NCBI RefSeq assembly: GCF_026239655.1
Contig: NZ_JAPIVO010000003.1
Span: forward strand, 186,001-250,000
DNA: 64,000 nt
From: Pedobacter sp. MR2016-24
Lineage (GTDB): Bacteria > Bacteroidota > Bacteroidia > Sphingobacteriales > Sphingobacteriaceae
Direction of reading: 5' to 3'
Shown: piece by piece, positions 27,364-35,747 of the stretch
How the letters are laid out: each line of letters opens with the position of its first letter
Numbering within the stretch: position 1 is the first letter of the stretch
Made by a program: the position numbers and the translations under genes
The notes under the pieces: model-generated
Database searches by the model: none
The model's input: the letters and a program-made list of their open reading frames with translations, nothing else
Told to the model about the DNA's origin: nothing

Positions 27364-28236
27364 TTAAATAAATATCCTTGTACCGGAAAAGTTCTCTCTG
27401 AATTCTTTAGGCGTACAGTGTTTTTTTCTCTTGAATAATCTGTTAAAGTTGGAAATGTTATTGAAACCACAATTGTAGGATATCTCGGCGACGGAATGGG
27501 TGGTTTCAATCAGCATGCGTGTGGCGTGGCCCAGACGGATTTCGTTCAGGCTATCCAGAAAGGTGTTTCCAGTACGTTTTTTGATAAACCTGCTAAACGA
27601 GACTTCAGTCATGCTCACCAGTTTAGAAAGGTCTTTTAAACTAATTTGTTTATCAAAGTTGGCATTCATGAATTCAAAAGCTTTGTCAATCCTGCGGCTG
27701 TTGTAGTTCAGAATTTGTTCATTATTGAAGGTTGCATCCGACAGGATGCGCATACTTTTCGATGTAGATAAGTCGTGCAGGATACTCATCAGTTCCAATA
27801 CAGAATCAAAACCCTGGAGCTGTTCAATCGCTAAAATCCTTGGATAGAGCCTTTCGATTGTTTCCCTTGGAAATAAGATTCCTCTACCGGAGCGTTCAAA
27901 CATTTTGCGGATAAAACTGAGCTGATTTCTGCGCAGCAATTTATCATCGAACAGATCCTTGTGCCATTGGATAGTGACCTCTGTGATCTCAGTCTTACAA
28001 TTATGTGTACTCCAGGCATGGGAAAGGTTAGGACCAACCAATACCAGTTCCATATCCGATATTTCTTCAACATTGTCTCCGACTATTCGTTTTGCTCCCG
28101 CTGCGTTTAAGATCAGATTTAACTCAAACTCTTCATGAAAATGCAGCGGAAAATCAAAGTCATTCTTTACTCTGGAAAAGATAGTAAAACAATCATTCTG
28201 GGTAAGCGGAGTGATTTCTTTGATAATGTTGTTCAT
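27364..28236 (-). CDS. AraC-family transcriptional regulator
   Basis: A 290-aa regulator with an N-terminal cupin-like sensing domain (about 15-150, FPLHFHEEFELNLILNAAG) and two C-terminal helix-turn-helix units (about 185-285: KQISLKDLSKLVSMTEVSFSRFIKK and HSVAEISYNCGFNNISNFNRLFKR, then CTPKEFR). It lies between the two arms of the PUL and is divergent from the symporter-phosphorylase operon, so it probably activates both in response to an oligosaccharide. A half-match to the shared upstream element lies close to its start (28253-28264), which could mean autoregulation. Confidence 0.92.
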   Translation of the reverse strand: MNNIIKEITPLTQNDCFTIFSRVKNDFDFPLHFHEEFELNLILNAAGAKRIVGDNVEEISDMELVLVGPNLSHAWSTHNCKTEITEVTIQWHKDLFDDKLLRRNQLSFIRKMFERSGRGILFPRETIERLYPRILAIEQLQGFDSVLELMSILHDLSTSKSMRILSDATFNNEQILNYNSRRIDKAFEFMNANFDKQISLKDLSKLVSMTEVSFSRFIKKRTGNTFLDSLNEIRLGHATRMLIETTHSVAEISYNCGFNNISNFNRLFKRKKHCTPKEFRENFSGTRIFI

Positions 28237-28355
28237 GATTTACCGGTTCTTTGGGCTAAAAAAGCATTGATACAATGTAATGAAATATAAGCGTTTTTTA
28301 GGATTTGAAAGGCGAACATAAAGAAAATAGATCCATATTCTATGTCCATTGGCTA

Positions 28356-28372
28356 AAATAGTATTACTATTT
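28356..28372. promoter_or_regulatory. 17-bp palindrome, putative AraC-regulator operator
   Basis: AAATAGTA-T-TACTATTT is a perfect palindrome around a central T. It overlaps the GGCTAAAATAGTAT element shared with the susC upstream region and sits about 50 bp upstream of the candidate -7 element, a usual position for an activator site. Confidence 0.5.
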
Positions 28373-28420
28373 ACACAGTAAACGTGATTACATTAGGTAA
28401 TTCTTATAGGTGATGGTGAT

Positions 28421-28428
28421 TATTTTTG
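28421..28428 (+). promoter_or_regulatory. Candidate -7 element for the symporter operon
   Basis: TATTTTTG fits TAnnTTTG. It would give a leader of about 100 nt before the symporter start. No TTG -33 element is evident, consistent with activator dependence. Confidence 0.4.
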
Positions 28429-28538
28429 TAAATTTCAGTTGCACAATAGATGATTTCCTGCAATATGCAGCGATGAATGTATAAGTGAAAGGACGCGGAA
28501 TAGTAAAATAAAATCACCTTAGGAAACGATAACCAAAT

Positions 28539-30365
28539 ATGAAGCTACAAACAATAGATGTTCTGATTATTATGCTATATCTGGCAACAATGATTTTTGT
28601 TGGTTTTTGGTATCGAAAAAAGGCAAGACAGCATAAAGACAGTTATTTGATGGGTGGTAAATCACTACCCTGGTATAAACTCGGCCTGAGCGATGCCTCT
28701 GATATGTTTGATATCAGTGGCACGATGTGGATGGTGGCCTTATGTTTTGTATACGGATTGAAGAGCATCTGGATTCCATGGTTATGGCCTGTGTTCAACC
28801 AGGTATTTATGATGATGTTTCTCAGTAAATGGCTGCGCAGGAGTAATGCGAACACAGGAGCAGAGTGGTTGGAAACCCGTTTTGGTAAATTTGGGGCAGG
28901 CGTTAAAAGTTCGCAGATCGTGGTAATTGCATTTGCCCTGATCAGTTGTTTTGGTTTTTTAGCTTATGGTTTTATCGGACTGGGCAAATTCATGGAAATT
29001 TTTATTCCCTGGGAGATGATCAAAGATTATATTCCCTTTCCTGTTTCGACCAAATACATTCCGCATTTCTATGGAATAGTATTTACGCTGTTCGCTATGT
29101 TTTATTCCATTTTGGGTGGTATGCACAGTATTGTTTTGGGTGATATGATCAAATATAGCGTCATGACTGTTGGCTGTGTTGCCATTGCGATCATCGCAAT
29201 GATTCATCTTCAGGGACATCAGCTGAACGTGCCAAAAGGCTGGGATGACCCTTTTTTCTCCTGGAAGCTTAACCTGGACTGGAGTAAAATCGCTGAAGAT
29301 GCGAACAGGAAAATTGCTGATGATGGATTTAGTTTATTCGGAATTTTCTTTGGAATGATGTTATTGAAAGGCGTTTTTGCATCATTGGCGGGACCTGCAC
29401 CTAATTACGATATGCAGAAAATATTAAGTACGCGTAATCCTAAGGAAGCCAGTAAAATGACAGGTTTTGTCAGCATTATCTTATTGCCAATACGTTATTC
29501 CATGGTTATTGGCCTGACTGTTCTGGCACTTTTATATTATAACCAGATTTATCTGAAAGGCCCTGACGGCGTTACAGATTTCGAAAGAATCCTGCCGGCC
29601 ACTATTAACAATTTTATGCCGGTTGGTGTTCTGGGCATTGTACTTACGGGCTTACTGGGCGCCTTTATGGGAACCTTTAGTGGCACCCTGAATGCTGCCC
29701 AGGCATATATTATTAATGATATCTACTTAAAATATATTAATCCTGAAGCGACTACGAAAAAGATCATGAATATGAACTATATCGTTGGCGTATCTGTAGT
29801 AGCTATTGGTGTGTGTCTTGGTTTTTTCGCCAATAATGTAAATGATATCTTACAGTGGATCGTAGGAGGATTATACGGGGGTTATGTAGCCGCTAACTGC
29901 CTGAAATGGTACTGGTGGCGCTTTAACGCAAACGGATTTTTCTGGGGGATGGCAACTGGTATTATTGCTGCACTGCTGATGCCCTATTTTACTTCAGGTT
30001 TGCCGCTGTACTGGTGGCCCTTATTATTCCTGCTTTCTCTGATGGGATGTATTGCTGGTACTTATGCTGCCGCACCGACAGCTGTAATGACGCTTAAATC
30101 CTTTTACAAGACCGTAAGGCCCTGGGGATTCTGGAAGCCGGTTCACGAGTTGGTCCTGAAAGATGATCCGGGCTTTCAGGCAAATGGAAGATTTAAACTC
30201 GATATGTTTAATGTGCTATTGGGGATAGTTGCCCAGCTGTGTTTAACTATTTTGCCGATGTATTTTATATTGAGTATGCACATGCCATTTTTTATTACCA
30301 TCACCATGCTGATTGTTATAGGATTGATTCTGAAGAGCACATGGTGGAACAAATTAGAAGATTAA
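28539..30365 (+). CDS. Sodium:solute symporter (SSS family), probable oligosaccharide importer
   Basis: A 608-aa inner-membrane protein with roughly 13-14 hydrophobic helices. The N-terminus has the SSS-type [33 protein letters not shown], where sodium symporters place their first core helix. The long length and tryptophan-rich loops resemble SSS proteins found beside GH130 genes in Bacteroidota PULs. It probably brings mannosyl-glucose or related disaccharides into the cytoplasm for the phosphorylase encoded next. The substrate is inferred from context. Confidence 0.85.
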   Translation: MKLQTIDVLIIMLYLATMIFVGFWYRKKARQHKDSYLMGGKSLPWYKLGLSDASDMFDISGTMWMVALCFVYGLKSIWIPWLWPVFNQVFMMMFLSKWLRRSNANTGAEWLETRFGKFGAGVKSSQIVVIAFALISCFGFLAYGFIGLGKFMEIFIPWEMIKDYIPFPVSTKYIPHFYGIVFTLFAMFYSILGGMHSIVLGDMIKYSVMTVGCVAIAIIAMIHLQGHQLNVPKGWDDPFFSWKLNLDWSKIAEDANRKIADDGFSLFGIFFGMMLLKGVFASLAGPAPNYDMQKILSTRNPKEASKMTGFVSIILLPIRYSMVIGLTVLALLYYNQIYLKGPDGVTDFERILPATINNFMPVGVLGIVLTGLLGAFMGTFSGTLNAAQAYIINDIYLKYINPEATTKKIMNMNYIVGVSVVAIGVCLGFFANNVNDILQWIVGGLYGGYVAANCLKWYWWRFNANGFFWGMATGIIAALLMPYFTSGLPLYWWPLLFLLSLMGCIAGTYAAAPTAVMTLKSFYKTVRPWGFWKPVHELVLKDDPGFQANGRFKLDMFNVLLGIVAQLCLTILPMYFILSMHMPFFITITMLIVIGLILKSTWWNKLED

Positions 30366-30385
30366 TAAGTACAACAGATTATTTT

Positions 30386-31570
30386 ATGGTAAATTTTGAA
30401 GAACGAAGACAGCAGTTAGATGAATCTCAAAAAATCCTGATAGCGCTGGAAAATAAAAAGGTGGCTCTGGGAAACGGCATATTTGACAGGTACGAGAATC
30501 CGGTACTGACAGCTGCCCATACTCCATTGAACTGGAAGTATGATTTTAATCCGCAAACTAATCCGTTTCTACTGGAAAGAATAGGAATTAATGCCACTTT
30601 CAATGCAGGTGCAATTAAGTTCAACGGAAAATATATGCTGATTGTGCGGGTAGAGGGAACGGACCGTAAATCTTTTTTTGCAGTTGCTGAAAGTGATAAT
30701 GGAATTGATAATTTTAAATTCTGGGCGGAGCCTGTACTATTGCCGGAAAACGATGAGCCGGATACCAATGTATATGATATGCGGATTGTTGCTCATGAAG
30801 ACGGTTGGATGTATGGTTTATTTTGTACAGAAAGAAAAGATCGGAATGCACCCGTTCACGATCAGTCTATGGCTGTGGCACAATGTGGAATTGTCCGGAC
30901 GAAAGACCTGAAGAACTGGGAACGCCTTGCTGATTTGAAAACGCCATCGCCCCAACAAAGGAATGTGGTCCTGCATCCGGAATTCGTAAATGGAAAGTAT
31001 GCTTTTTATACGCGTCCACAAGATCAGTTTATTGAAAGCGGGACAGGTGGGGGGATCGGGTTTGGCTTAGCCGGATCGATACGAAACGCTGTTATTGAGC
31101 AGGAAACTATTATTGATCATAAACAATACCATACGGTTTACGAAGCTAAAAATGGATTGGGGCCAGAGCCTATTAAAACTGAAAAAGGCTGGTTATTTCT
31201 GGCCCATGGTGTAAGAAATACAGCTGCCGGGTTGCGTTATGTACTGTATATGTTTATGACGGATTTGGAGGATCTGACAAAAGTAATTTACAAACCAGCA
31301 GGATATTTCCTCGCACCAGAAGGTAAAGAGCGTGTTGGAGATGTTTCCAATGTAGTTTTTAGCAATGGTTGGATTTTAGATCAAGACGGAACAATATTTA
31401 TCTACTATGCTTCATCCGATACCAGGATGCATGTGGCGACTACTTCTCTGGATATACTGATTGATTACGTCATGCACACCCCTGCAGATGGCTTAAGGTC
31501 TGCAACGGCAGTTAAAAGTATTCTGGCTAACATTGAAAACAACAATGAGCGTTCTGCAAATCAGGCTTAA
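30386..31570 (+). CDS. GH130 4-O-beta-D-mannosyl-D-glucose phosphorylase
   Basis: A ~394-aa cytoplasmic enzyme predicted to phosphorolyse Man-beta-1,4-Glc to mannose-1-phosphate and glucose. It has the five-bladed propeller features of GH130 subfamily 1: [19 protein letters not shown], the NVYDMR segment carrying the conserved catalytic Asp, [12 protein letters not shown] and [17 protein letters not shown] 30386, 20 bp after the symporter stop, is preferred because homologues begin like [11 protein letters not shown]. In-frame ATG 30341 and an even earlier ATG 30239 would overlap the symporter gene. A terminator follows directly. Confidence 0.88.
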   Translation: MVNFEERRQQLDESQKILIALENKKVALGNGIFDRYENPVLTAAHTPLNWKYDFNPQTNPFLLERIGINATFNAGAIKFNGKYMLIVRVEGTDRKSFFAVAESDNGIDNFKFWAEPVLLPENDEPDTNVYDMRIVAHEDGWMYGLFCTERKDRNAPVHDQSMAVAQCGIVRTKDLKNWERLADLKTPSPQQRNVVLHPEFVNGKYAFYTRPQDQFIESGTGGGIGFGLAGSIRNAVIEQETIIDHKQYHTVYEAKNGLGPEPIKTEKGWLFLAHGVRNTAAGLRYVLYMFMTDLEDLTKVIYKPAGYFLAPEGKERVGDVSNVVFSNGWILDQDGTIFIYYASSDTRMHVATTSLDILIDYVMHTPADGLRSATAVKSILANIENNNERSANQA

Positions 31571-31576
31571 AATGCA

Positions 31577-31604
31577 AAAAGCCTCAATTTGCATTGAGGC
31601 TTTT
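31577..31604. terminator. Bidirectional terminator between GH130 gene and tRNA-Lys
   Basis: A perfect 12-bp stem (31577-31588 with 31593-31604) with A- and T-runs at the base and a 4-nt loop. It lies 6 bp after the GH130 stop and directly adjoins the 3' end of the opposing tRNA gene, so it serves both. Confidence 0.9.
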
Positions 31605-31605
31605 G

Positions 31606-31678
31606 TGATCCCGCTGGGATTCGAACCCAGGACCACTACATTAAAAGTGTAATGCTCTACCAGCTGAGCTACGGAATC
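31606..31678 (-). tRNA. tRNA-Lys (anticodon TTT)
   Basis: Read on the minus strand, 73 nt fold as a complete cloverleaf: a 7-bp acceptor stem (GATTCCG with CGGGATC, one G-T pair), D arm GCTC...GAGC, a five-pair anticodon stem with loop CTTTTAA (anticodon TTT) and T arm CTGGG-TTCGAAT-CCCAG. The discriminator is A and the CCA end is not encoded. Confidence 0.97.
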
Positions 31679-31777
31679 AATCCTTTTGTTTAAGGAGGTG
31701 CAAAGATAGAAATTAAATATTAAGTAGCAAATATTACAGGAAATTATTGAAATCTTTTTTTTATACCTTTTTTGCTG

Positions 31778-34117
31778 CTAAAACTTATAACCCATATTGG
31801 CGATTAATTGTGCGCGCATAAATGGTACTCCATTTATATCCCATGCTTTTTCACGTGTAATATTATTCATCTTAAGCCCTAAATTCCACTTAGGTCTATC
31901 ATAAAATACACTTGCATCCAGCATGGTGTATGACGGAACAACAAAAACATTGGTGATATCCCAGTAAGATTTACCCACATAATTCGCACCGGCGCCAATA
32001 CCAGCTCCTTTGGCCACACCTTTGATCAGCTTATAACTTACCCATGTGTTCGCAACATTTTGCGGACTTGTTGCTGTACGGTTACCTTCAGCGCTGGTTG
32101 CTCTGATAAATTTGCTGTCATTGTATCCATATCCGGCCAATATGTTTAATCCGGCTATAGGATTTGCAATAACTTCCGCCTCTACTCCTTTACTGCGCTG
32201 TGATCCGTCCTGATACGCAAAACCTGTGAGGCCGTTTATCCTGGTTACGTTATCGCGTCTGATCGAATTTGTTACGTAGGTATTGTAATAACTCAACGTT
32301 GCGTTCAATTTATGATTCACTACATCTAATTTTACACCGCCTTCCCATTGATTGGCATGTTGAGGTTTAAATCCGGCGATCACGCCATCAGGCTGGGCGA
32401 TAGGTGCAACATTCTGGAATCCATTCATATAGTTGACAAATAAAGAGACCTTACCTTTTACCGGCTGATAAACCAGACCAAGTTTGTGCGATAATGCGGT
32501 CTGATCGTAAATTCCTACGGGAGCAGGTGGTGCATCATTTATTGTGGTACCTTTGCTATCAAAGAAATCTGCTCTCAGGCTTAACATTGCAAACCATCGG
32601 TCCGCCAGGCTGATCACATCAGAAAAGTAAGCCGCGTATTGATTCTGTCTGGTTTTGTACAGAAAAGGAGCGCCCATCATCGTATTGATGCGCGGCATTG
32701 ACAGTGCTTCTGCTGGTTTGTTAATGTTAACAATATCATAGTCTTTAGCAGCGTAAAACTCATATTGCGTATGGAACAGATAGGCGTCCAGACCTGTCAC
32801 GAAACGGTGTTTTAATCCTGCAGTAGTAAACAGGCCAGTGAAATTCTGCTGGATATTATAAGATTCCAAAGTTCTTGGTCGCTGCATGTTGATGGAACGT
32901 CTCAGCGTTGTGTCGGTAAGCCAGTAGGCGTAAACGCTCGTCAGATCGTCCCACTGACTATGGCTGTAAGCTATACTTGTAGCTGACTTCCAGTTTTTTG
33001 AAATCTGGTAATCCACGTGACCGTAGAGATTGGTGCTACCTTGTTTAGCCATTGTTTCGTCGGTAGTCAGAGACTGATTGTAATTCAGTTTCAGGTCATT
33101 AAAATTCTGTGTGGGAATAGTTCCGAACTGGTGATAAACTGATGCTACGCGGTTTACTTTGTAAAATTCCGCATCTACCAGCACAGCTAATTTTTTATTT
33201 ACTTTGTAAGAGAGGGAAGGGGTTACTGCGATACTTCTTTCAAATCCGTAATCCTGAAAACTATGCTGATAATGTGCTGCTGCATTGATCCTGAATAATA
33301 ATGTTTTTTCTTTATTCAGCGGCGTATTGATGTCTGCCGTAAGACGATTCTGGTTCCAGCTGCCAAGACTGTAGTTGATTTCACCTTTTAATGTATCCAA
33401 TGGTTTTTTCGTCACCTTATTTACCAGTCCGCCATAACTTACGAGACTGGAGCCAAACAGCGTTCCCGCAGGACCTTTTAAAATTTCTATGCGTTCGACA
33501 TTAATCAGATCAATGCCGGTAAATTGCTGTACGGCTAAACCATTACGCAGGTTCACACCTGTGTAAAAACCTCTGGATCTGATATAAGTAGCACCGTTTG
33601 GCGCCGCTGTGGCAATTACTCCGGGAACATTCTTGAAAGCAACTTTAAAATCCGTTGCGCCCTGTTCTTTTAACAGCTCTTTACTGATGATACTGTATAC
33701 CTGTGGGTTTTCCAGGTTTTTAAGGGGCAGACGTGCGACAGATTCAGATTCTTTATTCGCGTATTTATTGATAAGTCCCGCATTTACCTGCACTTCCAGC
33801 AGTTGCTGATGGTCTTCTTTAAGCCTGAAATTGACAGCCAGCTTCTTCGAATTTACGACAATGTTTTTCTCTTCTGTCTGTATTCCGACACATTTGATTC
33901 TAAATATATACTTTCCGTACCTGACATCATCAAAGTGATACGCACCATTTTTATCAGTAACAGTAACCATGCTGGTACCATTTAGCTGAACGGTGATATT
34001 GGTTGCTGCTTTTGCATCAGAACTGGTAATCAGTCCTGAAATGTCACCATTTTTCTGTGCTATTACATTCGGGACGAAGAACAAAATAAAAAATAATGAG
34101 GGTAGAAATATTCTCAT
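31778..34117 (-). CDS. TonB-dependent siderophore receptor
   Basis: A ~779-aa outer-membrane receptor of the ferrichrome/ferric-siderophore type. After a signal peptide (MRIFLPSLFFILFFVPNVIAQ) comes a carboxypeptidase-regulatory-like domain (about 25-100, GDISGLITSSDAKAATNITV). A plug follows with VAFKNVPGVIATAAPNGATYIRSR-type and RIEILKGPAGTLFGSS motifs, then a barrel ending in MGYKF with terminal Phe. ATG 34117 is preferred; an in-frame ATG at 34150 would add 12 residues before the signal peptide. No FecI/FecR pair is adjacent. The substrate is unknown but an iron chelate is likely. Confidence 0.9.
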   Translation of the reverse strand: MRIFLPSLFFILFFVPNVIAQKNGDISGLITSSDAKAATNITVQLNGTSMVTVTDKNGAYHFDDVRYGKYIFRIKCVGIQTEEKNIVVNSKKLAVNFRLKEDHQQLLEVQVNAGLINKYANKESESVARLPLKNLENPQVYSIISKELLKEQGATDFKVAFKNVPGVIATAAPNGATYIRSRGFYTGVNLRNGLAVQQFTGIDLINVERIEILKGPAGTLFGSSLVSYGGLVNKVTKKPLDTLKGEINYSLGSWNQNRLTADINTPLNKEKTLLFRINAAAHYQHSFQDYGFERSIAVTPSLSYKVNKKLAVLVDAEFYKVNRVASVYHQFGTIPTQNFNDLKLNYNQSLTTDETMAKQGSTNLYGHVDYQISKNWKSATSIAYSHSQWDDLTSVYAYWLTDTTLRRSINMQRPRTLESYNIQQNFTGLFTTAGLKHRFVTGLDAYLFHTQYEFYAAKDYDIVNINKPAEALSMPRINTMMGAPFLYKTRQNQYAAYFSDVISLADRWFAMLSLRADFFDSKGTTINDAPPAPVGIYDQTALSHKLGLVYQPVKGKVSLFVNYMNGFQNVAPIAQPDGVIAGFKPQHANQWEGGVKLDVVNHKLNATLSYYNTYVTNSIRRDNVTRINGLTGFAYQDGSQRSKGVEAEVIANPIAGLNILAGYGYNDSKFIRATSAEGNRTATSPQNVANTWVSYKLIKGVAKGAGIGAGANYVGKSYWDITNVFVVPSYTMLDASVFYDRPKWNLGLKMNNITREKAWDINGVPFMRAQLIANMGYKF

Positions 34118-34297
34118 AGATGGGTTTAAAGTGGTGTGAAATAGCCGCAATTTATATAATTAGTAGTGGATAGGAGTGATATGGCCAATATTTATTTTTT
34201 AAATGAAACATTTCCGGTTCTCTGGTGTTGTCATCAAAATAACCAAATATGATCCTGTTGTCATACCAAAACCAGGTGAAACTCAATCCGTATTCAA

Positions 34298-34564
34298 ATG
34301 GAAACTATGTCTCTTTGCTTCGATCATCCTGTTGCAGTTAAGGTTTTTTTTATATGCACTTCTGCACCCCATCTGGATCCACAGATAAAAACATTCCGTA
34401 GTGACGAAAATGGCTTTCTATCAATTCCACTGGAGGGGATGGTTAGTGGTAAATGGAAATTGATGCTGGAATGGAATCATGATGGACGGGATTTTTGTAT
34501 GGAGAAAACTGTGGAGGTACCAGTTGAGCAGGACAAAACTGTTCAGCCAAAAAAATGGCTTTAA
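34298..34564 (+). CDS. Small protein with FixH-like C-terminal segment, possible remnant
   Basis: 88 aa, no signal or membrane helix. The C-terminal half (GKWKLMLEWNHDGRDFCMEK) resembles the end of FixH-type proteins (KGxWKVxxDWxxDGKxYxxE), which help cytochrome cbb3 oxidase assembly. FixH normally begins with a membrane anchor, which is missing, and no ccoNOP/GIS genes are nearby. The frame is closed by a stop at 34277-34279, so the gene may be a truncated relic or a distinct soluble protein. The call is weak. Confidence 0.4.
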   Translation: METMSLCFDHPVAVKVFFICTSAPHLDPQIKTFRSDENGFLSIPLEGMVSGKWKLMLEWNHDGRDFCMEKTVEVPVEQDKTVQPKKWL

Positions 34565-34597
34565 TCAAACAAACTACTAAAGATACTAGTGAATTCA

Positions 34598-34630
34598 TTG
34601 CAATTTTACGGTATGGTTTTTGTACCTTTG
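34598..34630 (+). promoter_or_regulatory. Bacteroidota-type promoter of the RRM gene
   Basis: A TTG at 34598-34600 and an exact TAnnTTTG element (TACCTTTG, 34623-34630), separated by 22 bp, slightly longer than the usual 19-21. The start codon follows 20 bp downstream. Confidence 0.6.
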
Positions 34631-34649
34631 AGGAAATTTTTAGACATTA

Positions 34650-34964
34650 ATGAAGATATTTATTACAGGCCTTCCGTTAGAAGTAGGGGAAGATGAATTA
34701 ACAGCCGTATTTGGTGATTTCGGTCAGGTAAAATCACTTAGAATTATCAAAGATCGCGAAACAGGTCAGAGCCGCGGCTTTGGTTTTGTGGAGATGCCGG
34801 TAGATGAAGAAGCGAAAGAGGCGATCAAGAGAATGAATGGTGGTGATTACAATGGTAACCGCATCAAAGTTGCTGAGGCACAGGAAAAACCTAATACTGG
34901 TGGTGGAAACGCTGGCGGTGGTGGTTTTAAACGTAACAATAACAACAGAGAAAGAAGTTATTAA
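34650..34964 (+). CDS. RRM-type RNA-binding protein
   Basis: A 104-aa protein made of one RNA recognition motif: RNP2 is IFITGLP (3-9) and RNP1 is RGFGFVEM (about 42-49). A flexible Gly/Asn-rich tail (about 83-104, with GGGNAGGGGF) follows. It resembles the small glycine-rich RNA-binding proteins of Bacteroidota and cyanobacteria thought to act as RNA chaperones, often cold-induced. It is transcribed from its own promoter. Confidence 0.93.
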   Translation: MKIFITGLPLEVGEDELTAVFGDFGQVKSLRIIKDRETGQSRGFGFVEMPVDEEAKEAIKRMNGGDYNGNRIKVAEAQEKPNTGGGNAGGGGFKRNNNNRERSY

Positions 34965-35051
34965 TCAGCTTTCGCTAATTGATTATTTTCTTTTATCACA
35001 TAGAGAACCAGGTTTTAATTTTTATTAATGCCTGGCTCTTATCTGATTTGT

Positions 35052-35747
35052 ATGAATAAAAGACATACTCTGTATGCTATTGCGTACGCGCTGGTATTCA
35101 TCCTTGTTCTTCTTGCACGACTCATGCAGTGGTCACTGCTGAGTGAAATTGCAACACCCTTTATTACCGTAACATTACTACTTTTTTTAAGTACGGTAAC
35201 ACACCTGAAGGGACGTTTTCATCAAAGATTATTTACAGGTTTGGTTCTCGCATTAACAGGTAACACACTTATCCTGATGCAAAACCATCATCCCTCGTAT
35301 TTCCTGTATGGCTTAATTGCTCTTTTAATTTGTACAGTTTTTTATATCATTGCTTTTTACCTTGATTTTCGTTCTGCGCAGGAGCTGGATAAAAGAGGAG
35401 CGAAAATCGCTATTTTCAGCACTGCAATTTTAAGTATTGCCTTTTATCTCTTTCTGAGACCACATCTTGGCGCCTTAAGACTCCCTGTGATTATTTACGT
35501 ACTGCTAATGGCAATGATGATCATGATGGCTGCCTTCAGAAATCAGCGTGTCAACCCCATCAGTTTCAAGTTAGTCCTTGCCGGAGTATTGTTTTTTGTG
35601 CTCTCTGGTGCAATACTAGCCTGCAGCTATTTTGTTAATCCTTTTAAATATGCGGATATCTGTATCATATCCACTTATATGATTGCACAGTATCTCATTA
35701 TTCTGGGAGGAATCAGGAGAGAACTGTTACGTAAGCTGTCAGACTAA
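35052..35747 (+). CDS. YhhN-family membrane protein (lysoplasmalogenase-like), atypical
   Basis: About 231 aa with roughly 8 membrane helices in the order typical of the YhhN/TMEM86 family, whose characterised members hydrolyse lysoplasmalogens. Family members usually show G-D in the third helix and S-D in the seventh; here the corresponding positions read TGNTL and LSGAIL, so both acidic residues appear lost. ATG 35052 is chosen over an in-frame ATG at 35028, which adds only a short tail. The stop overlaps the convergent pbpC by 4 bp. Enzymatic function is doubtful. Confidence 0.6.
   Translation: MNKRHTLYAIAYALVFILVLLARLMQWSLLSEIATPFITVTLLLFLSTVTHLKGRFHQRLFTGLVLALTGNTLILMQNHHPSYFLYGLIALLICTVFYIIAFYLDFRSAQELDKRGAKIAIFSTAILSIAFYLFLRPHLGALRLPVIIYVLLMAMMIMMAAFRNQRVNPISFKLVLAGVLFFVLSGAILACSYFVNPFKYADICIISTYMIAQYLIILGGIRRELLRKLSD

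Larger units (their letters stand above)
28237..28538. promoter_or_regulatory. Divergent regulatory region, AraC regulator / symporter operon
   Basis: A 302-bp region without a gene. It holds a GGGCTAAAAAAG half-match (28253-28264), the 14-mer shared with the susC upstream region (28351-28364), which overlaps a perfect 17-bp palindrome (28356-28372), and a TATTTTTG -7 candidate (28421-28428) for the symporter operon. Confidence 0.55.

Noticed and set aside
31606..31678. tRNA-Lys as an integration (att) site of a mobile element
   Set aside because: No integrase, no repeated tRNA 3' end in the flanks, and neighbouring genes look like ordinary chromosome.
34203..34388. 61-codon frame upstream of, and overlapping, the FixH-like fragment as its missing N-terminus
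   Set aside because: It is in a different frame, does not resemble a FixH anchor, and would need a frameshift for which there is no slippery or repeat evidence; it also covers the promoter region of the divergent receptor gene.
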